64,000 bases of DNA, from NCBI GenBank assembly GCA_017469935.1, contig JAFUFL010000039.1, positions 20,771 through 84,770 on the forward strand, read 5' to 3'. Both the position numbers and the translations under genes were made by a program. Position 1 is the first letter of the stretch; each line of letters begins with the position of its first letter. Shown here in pieces: positions 17,975 through 25,774 of this stretch. The notes beneath the pieces were generated by a model. It was not told the DNA's origin. It ran no database searches and saw nothing but the letters and a program-made list of their open reading frames with translations. The DNA is from Lachnospiraceae bacterium (lineage in GTDB: Bacteria; Bacillota; Clostridia; Lachnospirales; Lachnospiraceae).

Positions 17975-18742
17975 TTACCCGTTCTCCGAAAATCTGGCCA
18001 GGAACCTCTTCGTCCTCTCCTCCTTGGGATTGGAGATGACGTCCTCCGGCTTGCCCTCTTCCACGATATAGCCGCCGTCCATGAAGATCACGCGGTCCGC
18101 CACGTCCCTCGCGAAAGCCATCTCGTGGGTGACTATGACCATGGTCATGTGCTCCTGGGCCAGCTGCCGGATGACCTTCAGGATCTCTCCGGTGAGCTCC
18201 GGGTCGAGGGCCGACGTCGGCTCGTCAAAAAAGAGAATGTCCGGGTTCATGCACAGCGCCCTGGCAATGGCGACACGCTGCTGCTGGCCGCCGGAGAGCT
18301 GCTGCGGGTAATATTTTTCCTTGCCTTCCAGGCCCATCTTGACGAGAAGCTCTTTTGCTTCCTTTTTTACTTCCGCGGCGTTTCTCTTCTGCACGTGAAT
18401 GGGCGCGTCGCAGAGATTCTTGAGCACGGTGTAGTGGGGAAACAGGTTGAACTGCTGGAACACGAGGCCAAAATAGCTCTTGATCTTCCTCAGCTCCGAA
18501 GGCGATGCATAGACCGTCCTTCCCTCTGCGTCGTTACGCGCGGCAACTTCTCCCAGATAACTGAGCTCGCCGCTGTCCATGGTCTCCAGCATGGTCGCGC
18601 AGCGAAGAAGGGTGGATTTGCCGCTTCCCGAGGGACCGATGATGGCCACGACTTCGCCCTCTTCCACACTGACCGATATATCGTTGAGCACCTTCAGAGT
18701 GCCGAAAGATTTGCTTACGTTCTTAATCTCAAATAAACTCAT
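17975..18742 (-). CDS. Polar amino-acid ABC transporter ATP-binding protein
   Basis: A 255-residue ATPase with all motifs in place: Walker [15 protein letters not shown] (near 35), Q-loop [13 protein letters not shown], signature [15 protein letters not shown], Walker [16 protein letters not shown] and switch His in [13 protein letters not shown]. The sequence is closest in style to GlnQ/HisP enzymes of the PAAT family. It powers amino-acid uptake with the permease 12 bases upstream. GGAGGGCGGAA precedes the ATG. It is the third gene of a binding-protein, permease, ATPase order. Confidence 0.95.
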   Translation of the reverse strand: MSLFEIKNVSKSFGTLKVLNDISVSVEEGEVVAIIGPSGSGKSTLLRCATMLETMDSGELSYLGEVAARNDAEGRTVYASPSELRKIKSYFGLVFQQFNLFPHYTVLKNLCDAPIHVQKRNAAEVKKEAKELLVKMGLEGKEKYYPQQLSGGQQQRVAIARALCMNPDILFFDEPTSALDPELTGEILKVIRQLAQEHMTMVIVTHEMAFARDVADRVIFMDGGYIVEEGKPEDVISNPKEERTKRFLARFSENG

Positions 18743-18754
18743 TTCCGCCCTCCG

Positions 18755-19405
18755 TCAGTTATAGTAGCTCAGCCGCTTCTCAATATAGTTCATAAAGAGC
18801 GTGACCACAAGGTTGAAAAGGTAATAAAATACGCCCGCCACAAACAGAGGCATGAGGCTGGACATAGACGCGGATACCTGCTTGGCGTACGTGAACATCT
18901 CCTGATAGGCGAGCACGAAAGCCAGAGAAGTATCCTTGACCAAGGTGATGACTTCGTTGGTGACCGGCGGGATCGTGCGCTTGATCATCTGCGGGAAGAT
19001 GATCTTAAGGAAAGTCTGCGCCTTCGTGTAGCCGAGCACCGTGGCGGCCTCCGTCTGGCCCACAGGGATGCTCTGGATTCCCGCGCGGAAGATCTCCGCG
19101 AAGTAGGCCGCGTAGTTGATGGAGAAACCGATCAGCGTCGCGTACAGTCTCCAGCTCGTGGAGAGCTTGAGGCCGAACAGATAGTAAGGGCCGTAAAAGA
19201 CCACGATCAGCTGCAGCATAAGAGGCGTTCCGCGCAGTACGGAGATGATTCCCTGGATCAAAATAGAGAGCGGCTTGAACTTGCTCATACGCCCCAGCGC
19301 CACCAGTATGCCCAGAGGCATCGAAAACAACAGTGTGAAGAAAAAAATGATCAGCGTTGCTCCGAAACCGGACGCGATCTGCTTAATGACAGTCAAAAGG
19401 CCCAT
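18755..19405 (-). CDS. Polar amino-acid ABC transporter permease
   Basis: A 216-residue membrane protein with about five hydrophobic segments and the PAAT permease EAA loop (GQTEAATVLGYTKAQTFLKI) that docks with the ATPase. The SVLRGTPLMLQLIVVFYGPY motif is characteristic of GlnP/HisQ-type permeases. A single permease gene is present, so the pore is probably a homodimer. Its stop is 12 bases before the ATPase start. Confidence 0.95.
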   Translation of the reverse strand: MGLLTVIKQIASGFGATLIIFFFTLLFSMPLGILVALGRMSKFKPLSILIQGIISVLRGTPLMLQLIVVFYGPYYLFGLKLSTSWRLYATLIGFSINYAAYFAEIFRAGIQSIPVGQTEAATVLGYTKAQTFLKIIFPQMIKRTIPPVTNEVITLVKDTSLAFVLAYQEMFTYAKQVSASMSSLMPLFVAGVFYYLFNLVVTLFMNYIEKRLSYYN

Positions 19406-19446
19406 AAATCCCCCTTAGCATGTGGTTGTGTTTTTTTCTCCTGAGA

Positions 19447-19486
19447 TAAAGACCGCCTGCGCTCCTTCCCGGAGCCCAGGCGATCA
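19447..19486 (-). terminator. Intra-operon hairpin after the binding-protein gene
   Basis: On the minus strand GCCTG-g-GCTCC / GGAGC-g-CAGGC forms a stem followed by GGTCTTTATC. It lies between the binding-protein stop and the permease start. Partial termination here would give more binding protein than membrane parts, as is usual for ABC importers. Confidence 0.65.
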
Positions 19487-19521
19487 AAATGAACGTATCT
19501 GTTCTTCCCGGCTGCTTTTCA

Positions 19522-19565
19522 GATCTGTTTACGATCCTGTCCGGATCTGTTTACGGTCCTGTCCG
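19522..19565. repeat. Tandem 22-bp duplication
   Basis: Two copies of GATCTGTTTACGRTCCTGTC plus CG lie head to tail just downstream of the binding-protein stop codon, differing at one base. Confidence 0.85.
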
Positions 19566-19586
19566 GCGGCCGGTTCGTATTTGCGA

Positions 19587-20477
19587 TCACTCAGTGATAA
19601 GCATATCCGGAAGATTGTCGTCCGCATAGTTCTGGGCGATCTTCATGACGGTTCCGTCAGCGAGCATCTCATCGTAGGTCTCCTGGACCTGGTCCCTGAG
19701 CGCTTCATTTCCGAGCTTGAACGCGATCGCGTACTGCTCTGTGGAGATGGGCTCCTCCAGAATACGGAAAGTATCGGGATTGTTCCTCATCTGGTAGCGG
19801 GCAACGCCGATATCTACCGCGACTGCTTCCACTGCGCCTGTCTTCAGGTCCATGAAGCAGGTGTCATAGCTGGGATTTCTCTGAAGCTCTTTGAATGATC
19901 CGGCGAGTTCTTTGAGCTCATCGCTCTTAAGAGCGTCCTCCGCGGAGGAGTTACTCTGCGCGATCACGACCTTGCCGGCGAGATCTGCAGGTGTCTGAAT
20001 ATCGGAATCGGCCAGGACTGCAATAACGATGCTGTTATTGACATAAGGCTTGCTCCATGTATAGGCATTGATACGCTCCGGGGTTGAGTAAGTCATACCG
20101 TTCCAGATGCAGTCGATGGTGCCGCTGTCGAGCTCGGCGTCCTTGTTGTCCCAGTTGATGGGCTGCTTGACCAGCGTCCAGCCGCGGCGCTTGCAGAGCT
20201 CTTCCGCCAGCTGCAGGTCAAAGCCCGTGTAATCGCCTGTCGCCTCGTCGAGGTAGCCGTAAGGCGGATACTCGGCGTCAAAACCGACGATAAATTCTGT
20301 ATCTTCTGTACCTTCCGCTGCGGGTGCTTCTGCCGCTGCGTCTGCTGCGGGTGCTTCTGCTGCGGGCTCTTCCGCTGCCGGCGCGCTGTCACTGCTTGCC
20401 CCTGTCGATCCGCCGCATGCCGCGAGTGAAATCGCCATCACGCCTGTGAGGAGCATTGCTGCAAACTTTTTCATCAT
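19587..20477 (-). CDS. Amino-acid-binding lipoprotein of the ABC transporter
   Basis: A 296-residue protein starting at the first of two ATGs after GGGAGGATTTTGAG. The lipoprotein signal ends ISLAACGG, so lipidation at Cys near residue 21 is predicted. A Ser/Ala/Pro/Glu linker (about 25-60) leads into an SBP_bac_3 domain: FIVGFDAEYPPYGYLDEATG, FDLQLAEELCKRRGW, TIDCIWNGMTYSTPERI. The pattern is that of polar amino-acid receptors (Cys, Gln, Arg or His type); the ligand cannot be read from sequence. It has its own promoter and is the first gene of the transport operon. Confidence 0.94.
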   Translation of the reverse strand: MMKKFAAMLLTGVMAISLAACGGSTGASSDSAPAAEEPAAEAPAADAAAEAPAAEGTEDTEFIVGFDAEYPPYGYLDEATGDYTGFDLQLAEELCKRRGWTLVKQPINWDNKDAELDSGTIDCIWNGMTYSTPERINAYTWSKPYVNNSIVIAVLADSDIQTPADLAGKVVIAQSNSSAEDALKSDELKELAGSFKELQRNPSYDTCFMDLKTGAVEAVAVDIGVARYQMRNNPDTFRILEEPISTEQYAIAFKLGNEALRDQVQETYDEMLADGTVMKIAQNYADDNLPDMLITE

Positions 20478-20590
20478 CTCAAAATCCTCCCAAAAATGAA
20501 AACTGAATTCCTGCGGCGAAACGCCTGCCACCGGGCAGGACACTTGAGCGTATCAGCGAGATAGCATGCTAAAGTGCCGCATACTGTAGT

Positions 20591-20619
20591 ATAGTATCAC
20601 GCTAAAGTGCGTTTGTAAA
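20591..20619 (-). promoter_or_regulatory. Promoter of the amino-acid transporter operon with repeat operators
   Basis: On the minus strand TTTACA (20614-20619), 17 bp, TACTAT (20591-20596). The decamer GCACTTTAGC lies in the spacer (20601-20610) and again at 20568-20577, 33 bp away on the same face of the helix. A near palindrome, GCATACTGTAGTATAGTATC, lies between them. The repeats look like operators; the regulator is unknown. The promoter overlaps the 3' end of the preceding gene. Confidence 0.6.
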
Positions 20620-23600
20620 CACCATACGCGAACCAAATTGCAGAAAGAAAAGCCAAAAAAGCGGCCGCCGGCAGAAGTCCGCTCCGGTACAGGTGGACCA
20701 TCAGATTCTCGCTGACCAGCACCCGGCAGCTGTCTCTGTTATTGCTCTCGCCGACTCCCGCGAGTCCGCTGCTTCGGTTGCCGGCTCCGTCGATGGCAAC
20801 GGCGCGCAGCGTCTGCCAGCCCTCTACGGCCCGGATCGTGACCGGCACCTGGCCGCCGTTTCTGCCCATGATCTCATCCAGTTCCTGCCTGCCCATCACT
20901 TTTTTCTCTACGACAGCATCCTTTTCGTCCGTGATCAGGATCTCCAGCTTTTTCAATTCCATGTTGTCCGACGGCACGAGATTGACCACCAGGCTGTCGG
21001 CCACAAATCGACGCCCGTCCACATCTTCCCCGGCAAGGCGCACCTGCGGCGGCGTCCTGTCCACAGCCCAGGTCGGAGAGTAACCCGTCCCTCCCCGGAA
21101 CCTGCCGGGACTTCTGCTCAGATTCCCCGCTTCGTCCTCCGACTCGATCAGAATGCTGTATTTTCCCTCTTCGCAATAGGTCGAAGGCTCAATCTCGCAG
21201 ATATACTTCATGCCTTTCGCGCTCTTCTCCTGCGAGACCCTGTAATCTGTGCCTTCTTCAAGGGCCCGCGCGCCGGAATTCTTGTACAGCGTGATCTTCC
21301 TGCTCTTTACGGACGAAACGTTGTACTCGGCAACGACAAAAGGACTCTGCGCATCCGTATAATAGCCATTCACGATCTCCATTGTGCCGGCGTCTTCCGA
21401 AAGATCGTAGACCGACCCGAACCTGTTCACGCTCAGGTTTCTGCGGACCCGGCTCCGGTTTCCGGCGAGATCGCACGCCGTCCCGTACAGCACGCAGATT
21501 CCGTCTGCCGCTCTGTCTTCCGGCAGATTCGGCAGGATAACGCTTCCGTCGTCACCGGACGTCTCGCCCCTGCACTCCATCAGGGCTCCGCCGGCCGTAA
21601 GATTCCTCCAGGCCGCGTACAGGGAGCCGGGGGCTATATTTTGGTCCTCACACAGCAGTACCGGCGAGATCCCGCTCCCATAGGCGCCCATTTCGCGCAC
21701 CGAATCCCTGTCAAAACAGAGCCTCGGCGCCGTCATATCAATGACAAAGGGATCTTCGTAGACGGGCACTGCAGTATTTCCCGCCAGATCCATGCAGGCG
21801 CAGTGCAGCGACCACTCTCCTTCCTCCGTAAAGGGCACCTGCGCCTCGTAGACATAGACCGGTCCTGCCGTCCGCCCGTCCCACTCCTGCGCCACTCTCC
21901 GCAGAGCCCTTGCGTACGGGAAAATCTGCACGGCGCGCTCATCCGGCGACAGATCCGTGATGCGGACGGTCGCGCAGCGCGGCCTGTTGTAATACATCCC
22001 GTTCCTCACATCTTCGTTGTCCCAGATCACCTCGATCCGCGGCGGGATCCGGTCGATCACAAATTCCTGCGGCGCCTCTCCCGCATAGGTCACCGACGCG
22101 GCGTTCCCAACTGCGTCCGTCCCGCTCACTTCCAGCGTATACTCCCCGTCTGCGGCAAATCGGACTTCCTTAACCCACCGGTCTGTACCTCCCCGCCGCT
22201 TCCATTCTCCCTGCTGTGCTCCGGGCGCCGTCACGACCAGCTTCCCCGGGTCAAAACCTCGCTCCCGCACCTCGATTGTCGCTTTCCTCGCTCTGTCAAA
22301 ATAGTGCCCATTCCGCACCTCATTGTTATCATATGTGACATGGACCACCGGTGCGGTCGAATCGATCCCCAGCATCAGGCTTCCGCCGTTTCCCGGGTCG
22401 GAGCGGTTCCCCGCATTGTCCGTGGCGATAGCCGTCACCTCTATATCATTGCTCTCCCACTCGCCTCCCGCCGGGAGCCGAATTTCTGTGCGGAACCGAT
22501 AGACTGGCGCATAGTTGCCTCTATCTGTCCACTCTGCCGGGCCTGATTCAACCGGATCTGCGGCGGAGTCCCCTTCGTCGATTAATCCTGTCGATTTCCC
22601 TTCTGCGGGCTCTGCCGGGTTTTCTTCGCCGATCGGTCCCGCCGGCACCTCCTCTCCCCGGAACAACACCTCCTCCTTAACGATTTTTCCGTTGATCTTC
22701 ACCGCACAGTATACTTCCTGCAAGCCGGATGCGCCGTGCTCCCTGTCCGGGTCGGCTGCCAGGATCTCCAGATCAACCGCCCCATTATACAGGCCTTTTC
22801 CGTCCGCTGTCCGGGAACTGACCGGCGCCACCGCGCGCACCACAGCTACTGGCGCATCAATATCCACCTCCGGCAGCTGCGTATCCAGATAAAAATCCAC
22901 CGTCCTCTTAAGCGGCGCGGACACATTTCCGGCGCGGTCCCTCAAGACCCAGTTCTCAATCCTGAAGACCTGCCCTCCGTGAATCCGGATCTTACCCTCA
23001 CAATTGCCTCGGAAATTGTTCGGACTCGGCGGCGCCTCGTTTCTCTCTCCCGCCGTGGACAAGAGTCTGCAGGAAGCACTGACCGGGGAAGTATCGGACG
23101 CCGTGTACTCGATCACAGCTTCCCGCTCTCTTCGGAAAGGCATAAATCCATCTCCCTCAAACGCCCATCTCCTGCCGTGAGAAGACATTCTGCAGTAGAC
23201 TTCTCCATCTTCATTCACAATGCTGATCTCTCCCTTCGGAGCCGCCGTGTCGACCACCTTCCGTCCGGATATAAAAGCCCCTTCCTGCGCATTTACGCAG
23301 ACAAATTCCGACATCTCTTTTTCCGCATTGCCGCTTTCGGTTCCCCCACCGGATCCGTCCGAATCGCCGCCTCCGGCGAGCACGAGCGGGTTTCCGGCCT
23401 TATCCGTTCCCGCGAATCCAAGCCTGTACACGCCGTCCGGCGTTCCCTCTCTGCCCGGAAACTTCCGCAGTGTCATAAGCACTTCTTCCGGGTTCCCTTC
23501 TTCGGCGCTTTCGCCCTCTTCACTGGCTCCGCTGCTTTCGCCGGAATTTTCTCCACTGCCTTTGCCGCCTTCTTCGGCGCTCCCGCGCCTCACCTCGCAC

Positions 23601-25642
23601 TCTTCCCGGACCGCTTCGCCGGGGCCCGGCGTCACTTCCTCGCAGCAACTCCCGCCCGGGACCTCTGAAAAGGCGGTCCGCATCTCGATCCTCCCGGGCT
23701 CCAAATTGGCGTCGATCACTCTCAGAGTGATCGTGATCGCCGGCACTCCGTCCCCATATTGCGCCGAATCTTTTCCAAAATATACAATGTCCTTCTCTGC
23801 ATCAATCCCCGCCGGGTTACCGATGGGCTTGTTTATGCTCGCCTGCGCCACCGGAGAAACCGTATCCCGCACGATTCGTGATCCGAAACTGCAGCTTTGC
23901 TCGTCCGCCTGTTCTGTCCGCGCGGTTCCATCCGTCTTTTCACCTATGCCGGCACCCGACGAATCCGGCTCGCCGGCACCCGTCTCGCCTGCGGGTGCTG
24001 CCCCCGGCACGTCGGCGCCTGTCATTCCGTCCTCCACCGCCGACAGGAAAACCTCTCTGACAACCAGCGCGTTTCCGGCTCTGTCCCGTCCAAAAGCGCC
24101 AAACTGCACCGCCCGGTCTTCCTTAACAAGAAAAGTTCCTTCTCCGCACGCAAGCGCAGCTCCGTTTTCTTTTCTCATGAGTTTGAACTGTCCCGGATCC
24201 ACTGTCATTTCCGCGTCGGCACATTTATCGCTCACGCGCAGCGACACCTCAATATTCCCGCCAAAGTAGTAATCAATCTTGTCCCTCTCGGCACCGCTTT
24301 CCTCCGTCGCTGACTGGGTTTCGCCGCTGCCTTCTGCCGCAGTCTGTGTGCTGCTGCTTTCCCGGTACCGGAAGCCTTTCGCATCACTTCTGTAGCAGAT
24401 CTCGCCGACCGGCGCCGTCCGATCTAAAATTTTCCGTCGCGCCCAAGCTATTCCCCGGTCTGTCACAGCCGCTCCTTCCGCATCCTGCGTGCATTTGCAC
24501 TCCGGAGAGAGCAGGAGCGGATTTCCGGCCAGGTCCTCGCCGGATATCAGCCAGCCGCTGTAAGTTCCCTCCGCCGAAATGGATGCGGCCGCCTCTGCTC
24601 CCTGTCCCGTGATCTGCCTGGTGGCAGGAGAACTCTCTCCTTCCCCCGCCTGAAAACAGTATTCCATACTCCAGGAAACCGGACCGACGTCCTCTATTTT
24701 GACGCGGGTGATCTGCCTCTTGTCGCTGTAGTACAGGTCCGTCCCGTCATAGATCGTCTTCGCGGGGATTTCCGTCTCCTGTTCGCCCTCGCAGCTGAAG
24801 GAGCGTATTTCCGTGATGACAGGAGGCTTTGTGTCAAGCACAAAGCCAAGCTGCGCTTCGCCCTCATTTCCGGCCGCGTCGGCGGCCACGGCAGAAACAT
24901 GGATCATGCCGTCGGCAAGCTCCGTGATCTCCTCCGTTCCGATCGTGATTCCCAGTGACGCTTCGCCTGCGTGGGCCTCCATAGTTTCCTCTTCTTCCGC
25001 TTCGCCCGAGGGCGCCTCCGATTCTCCTCCCGCTTCTGCTGCAGCGTCTGTACTGTACTCCCTGCGGATCTGTCGGCCTTGCGAGTCTTCAATCACAATC
25101 TGATAAGAAATGATGCCTGTATCGCCCTCCCTGTCATCCGTAAACCGTACGCGAATCCCGGCATTGTCCTGTCTGCAGTAAATGAGTCCGTCCTCGTCTT
25201 CCTTTGTCTCCTCCGTCATCTGTATGGAAACGATTGGGACCTTCTCGTCCGGAACAGGCGGATCTTCCTCGGACCCGGGTTCTTCTTCCGGCGCCTTTTC
25301 CACCGTTTCATTTGTTCCTGCCGCCCCCGCCTGCTCCGTGAGCTCCGCCGCTTCGGAACTCGAGGCTGCATTTGCGCCATCGTCTGCAACCGGTACTTCT
25401 GCAGCCGGCGCTTCTGCTGCCGACACGCTCTTTCCGATCACCAAAATCCATACTCCTGCGGCGGCAAGCAGCAGAATTCCTTTTCTCTTTCCCGCCTCAG
25501 ATTTCAGCGTGCTCCGAAGCCTGCCGCCCAGCTCCTCGCGAAGCACAAGAATTCCCGCCGCCACAATGGCGGCTCCTGCCGTGATCAGGCACAAAACCGC
25601 CATAATCCTGCTGATTTCTTCCCAATAACTCCAAATTGTCAT
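20597..25642 (-). CDS. Giant Ig-repeat surface protein anchored at both ends
   Basis: A 1,681-residue protein. Two hydrophobic segments lie at the N-terminus (about 13-34 and 55-75), followed by an acidic Ala/Glu/Pro stalk to about residue 150. The bulk is a chain of roughly nine bacterial Ig-like domains, each opening with a D-x-x-x-P signature (LDTKPPVITEI, LDRTAPVGEI, VRDTVSPVAQ, GIDSTAPVVHV, VIDRIPPRIEV, VIDMTAPRLCF, AVDRTPPQVRL) and closing with D-x-AGN motifs. A last membrane segment (LLPAAAFLAFLSAIWFAYGV) is followed by the basic KRTLA. This predicts a long extracellular rod attached to the membrane at both ends. It lies directly downstream of a membrane Ser/Thr kinase, probably in one operon. 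Ligand and role unknown. Confidence 0.85.
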   Translation of the reverse strand: MTIWSYWEEISRIMAVLCLITAGAAIVAAGILVLREELGGRLRSTLKSEAGKRKGILLLAAAGVWILVIGKSVSAAEAPAAEVPVADDGANAASSSEAAELTEQAGAAGTNETVEKAPEEEPGSEEDPPVPDEKVPIVSIQMTEETKEDEDGLIYCRQDNAGIRVRFTDDREGDTGIISYQIVIEDSQGRQIRREYSTDAAAEAGGESEAPSGEAEEEETMEAHAGEASLGITIGTEEITELADGMIHVSAVAADAAGNEGEAQLGFVLDTKPPVITEIRSFSCEGEQETEIPAKTIYDGTDLYYSDKRQITRVKIEDVGPVSWSMEYCFQAGEGESSPATRQITGQGAEAAASISAEGTYSGWLISGEDLAGNPLLLSPECKCTQDAEGAAVTDRGIAWARRKILDRTAPVGEICYRSDAKGFRYRESSSTQTAAEGSGETQSATEESGAERDKIDYYFGGNIEVSLRVSDKCADAEMTVDPGQFKLMRKENGAALACGEGTFLVKEDRAVQFGAFGRDRAGNALVVREVFLSAVEDGMTGADVPGAAPAGETGAGEPDSSGAGIGEKTDGTARTEQADEQSCSFGSRIVRDTVSPVAQASINKPIGNPAGIDAEKDIVYFGKDSAQYGDGVPAITITLRVIDANLEPGRIEMRTAFSEVPGGSCCEEVTPGPGEAVREECEVRRGSAEEGGKGSGENSGESSGASEEGESAEEGNPEEVLMTLRKFPGREGTPDGVYRLGFAGTDKAGNPLVLAGGGDSDGSGGGTESGNAEKEMSEFVCVNAQEGAFISGRKVVDTAAPKGEISIVNEDGEVYCRMSSHGRRWAFEGDGFMPFRREREAVIEYTASDTSPVSASCRLLSTAGERNEAPPSPNNFRGNCEGKIRIHGGQVFRIENWVLRDRAGNVSAPLKRTVDFYLDTQLPEVDIDAPVAVVRAVAPVSSRTADGKGLYNGAVDLEILAADPDREHGASGLQEVYCAVKINGKIVKEEVLFRGEEVPAGPIGEENPAEPAEGKSTGLIDEGDSAADPVESGPAEWTDRGNYAPVYRFRTEIRLPAGGEWESNDIEVTAIATDNAGNRSDPGNGGSLMLGIDSTAPVVHVTYDNNEVRNGHYFDRARKATIEVRERGFDPGKLVVTAPGAQQGEWKRRGGTDRWVKEVRFAADGEYTLEVSGTDAVGNAASVTYAGEAPQEFVIDRIPPRIEVIWDNEDVRNGMYYNRPRCATVRITDLSPDERAVQIFPYARALRRVAQEWDGRTAGPVYVYEAQVPFTEEGEWSLHCACMDLAGNTAVPVYEDPFVIDMTAPRLCFDRDSVREMGAYGSGISPVLLCEDQNIAPGSLYAAWRNLTAGGALMECRGETSGDDGSVILPNLPEDRAADGICVLYGTACDLAGNRSRVRRNLSVNRFGSVYDLSEDAGTMEIVNGYYTDAQSPFVVAEYNVSSVKSRKITLYKNSGARALEEGTDYRVSQEKSAKGMKYICEIEPSTYCEEGKYSILIESEDEAGNLSRSPGRFRGGTGYSPTWAVDRTPPQVRLAGEDVDGRRFVADSLVVNLVPSDNMELKKLEILITDEKDAVVEKKVMGRQELDEIMGRNGGQVPVTIRAVEGWQTLRAVAIDGAGNRSSGLAGVGESNNRDSCRVLVSENLMVHLYRSGLLPAAAFLAFLSAIWFAYGVYKRTLA

Positions 25643-25702
25643 TCATGCTCCTCATTTCAGCCTCTCCGATTTTCGTTCTTTACTGTTTCTTATTGCACCT
25701 GC

Positions 25703-25760
25703 GTTCAAGGCTCGCAGCGCGAAATTAGTATTTCCTGTTTCAAGGCTTGCAGCGCGAACT
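25703..25760. repeat. Direct repeat TTCAAGGCTYGCAGCGCGAA
   Basis: Two 20-bp copies lie about 35 bp apart in the gap between the kinase and the Ig-repeat gene. A related sequence (TTCAAGGCTCGCGGGCGAGC) occurs at 32078-32097. Confidence 0.6.
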
Positions 25761-25774
25761 CCGGATCCCGCGAC

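Noticed and set aside
20693-22546. 617-residue plus-strand open frame
   Set aside because: It is antisense to the Ig-repeat gene and has no start signal or recognisable domain.
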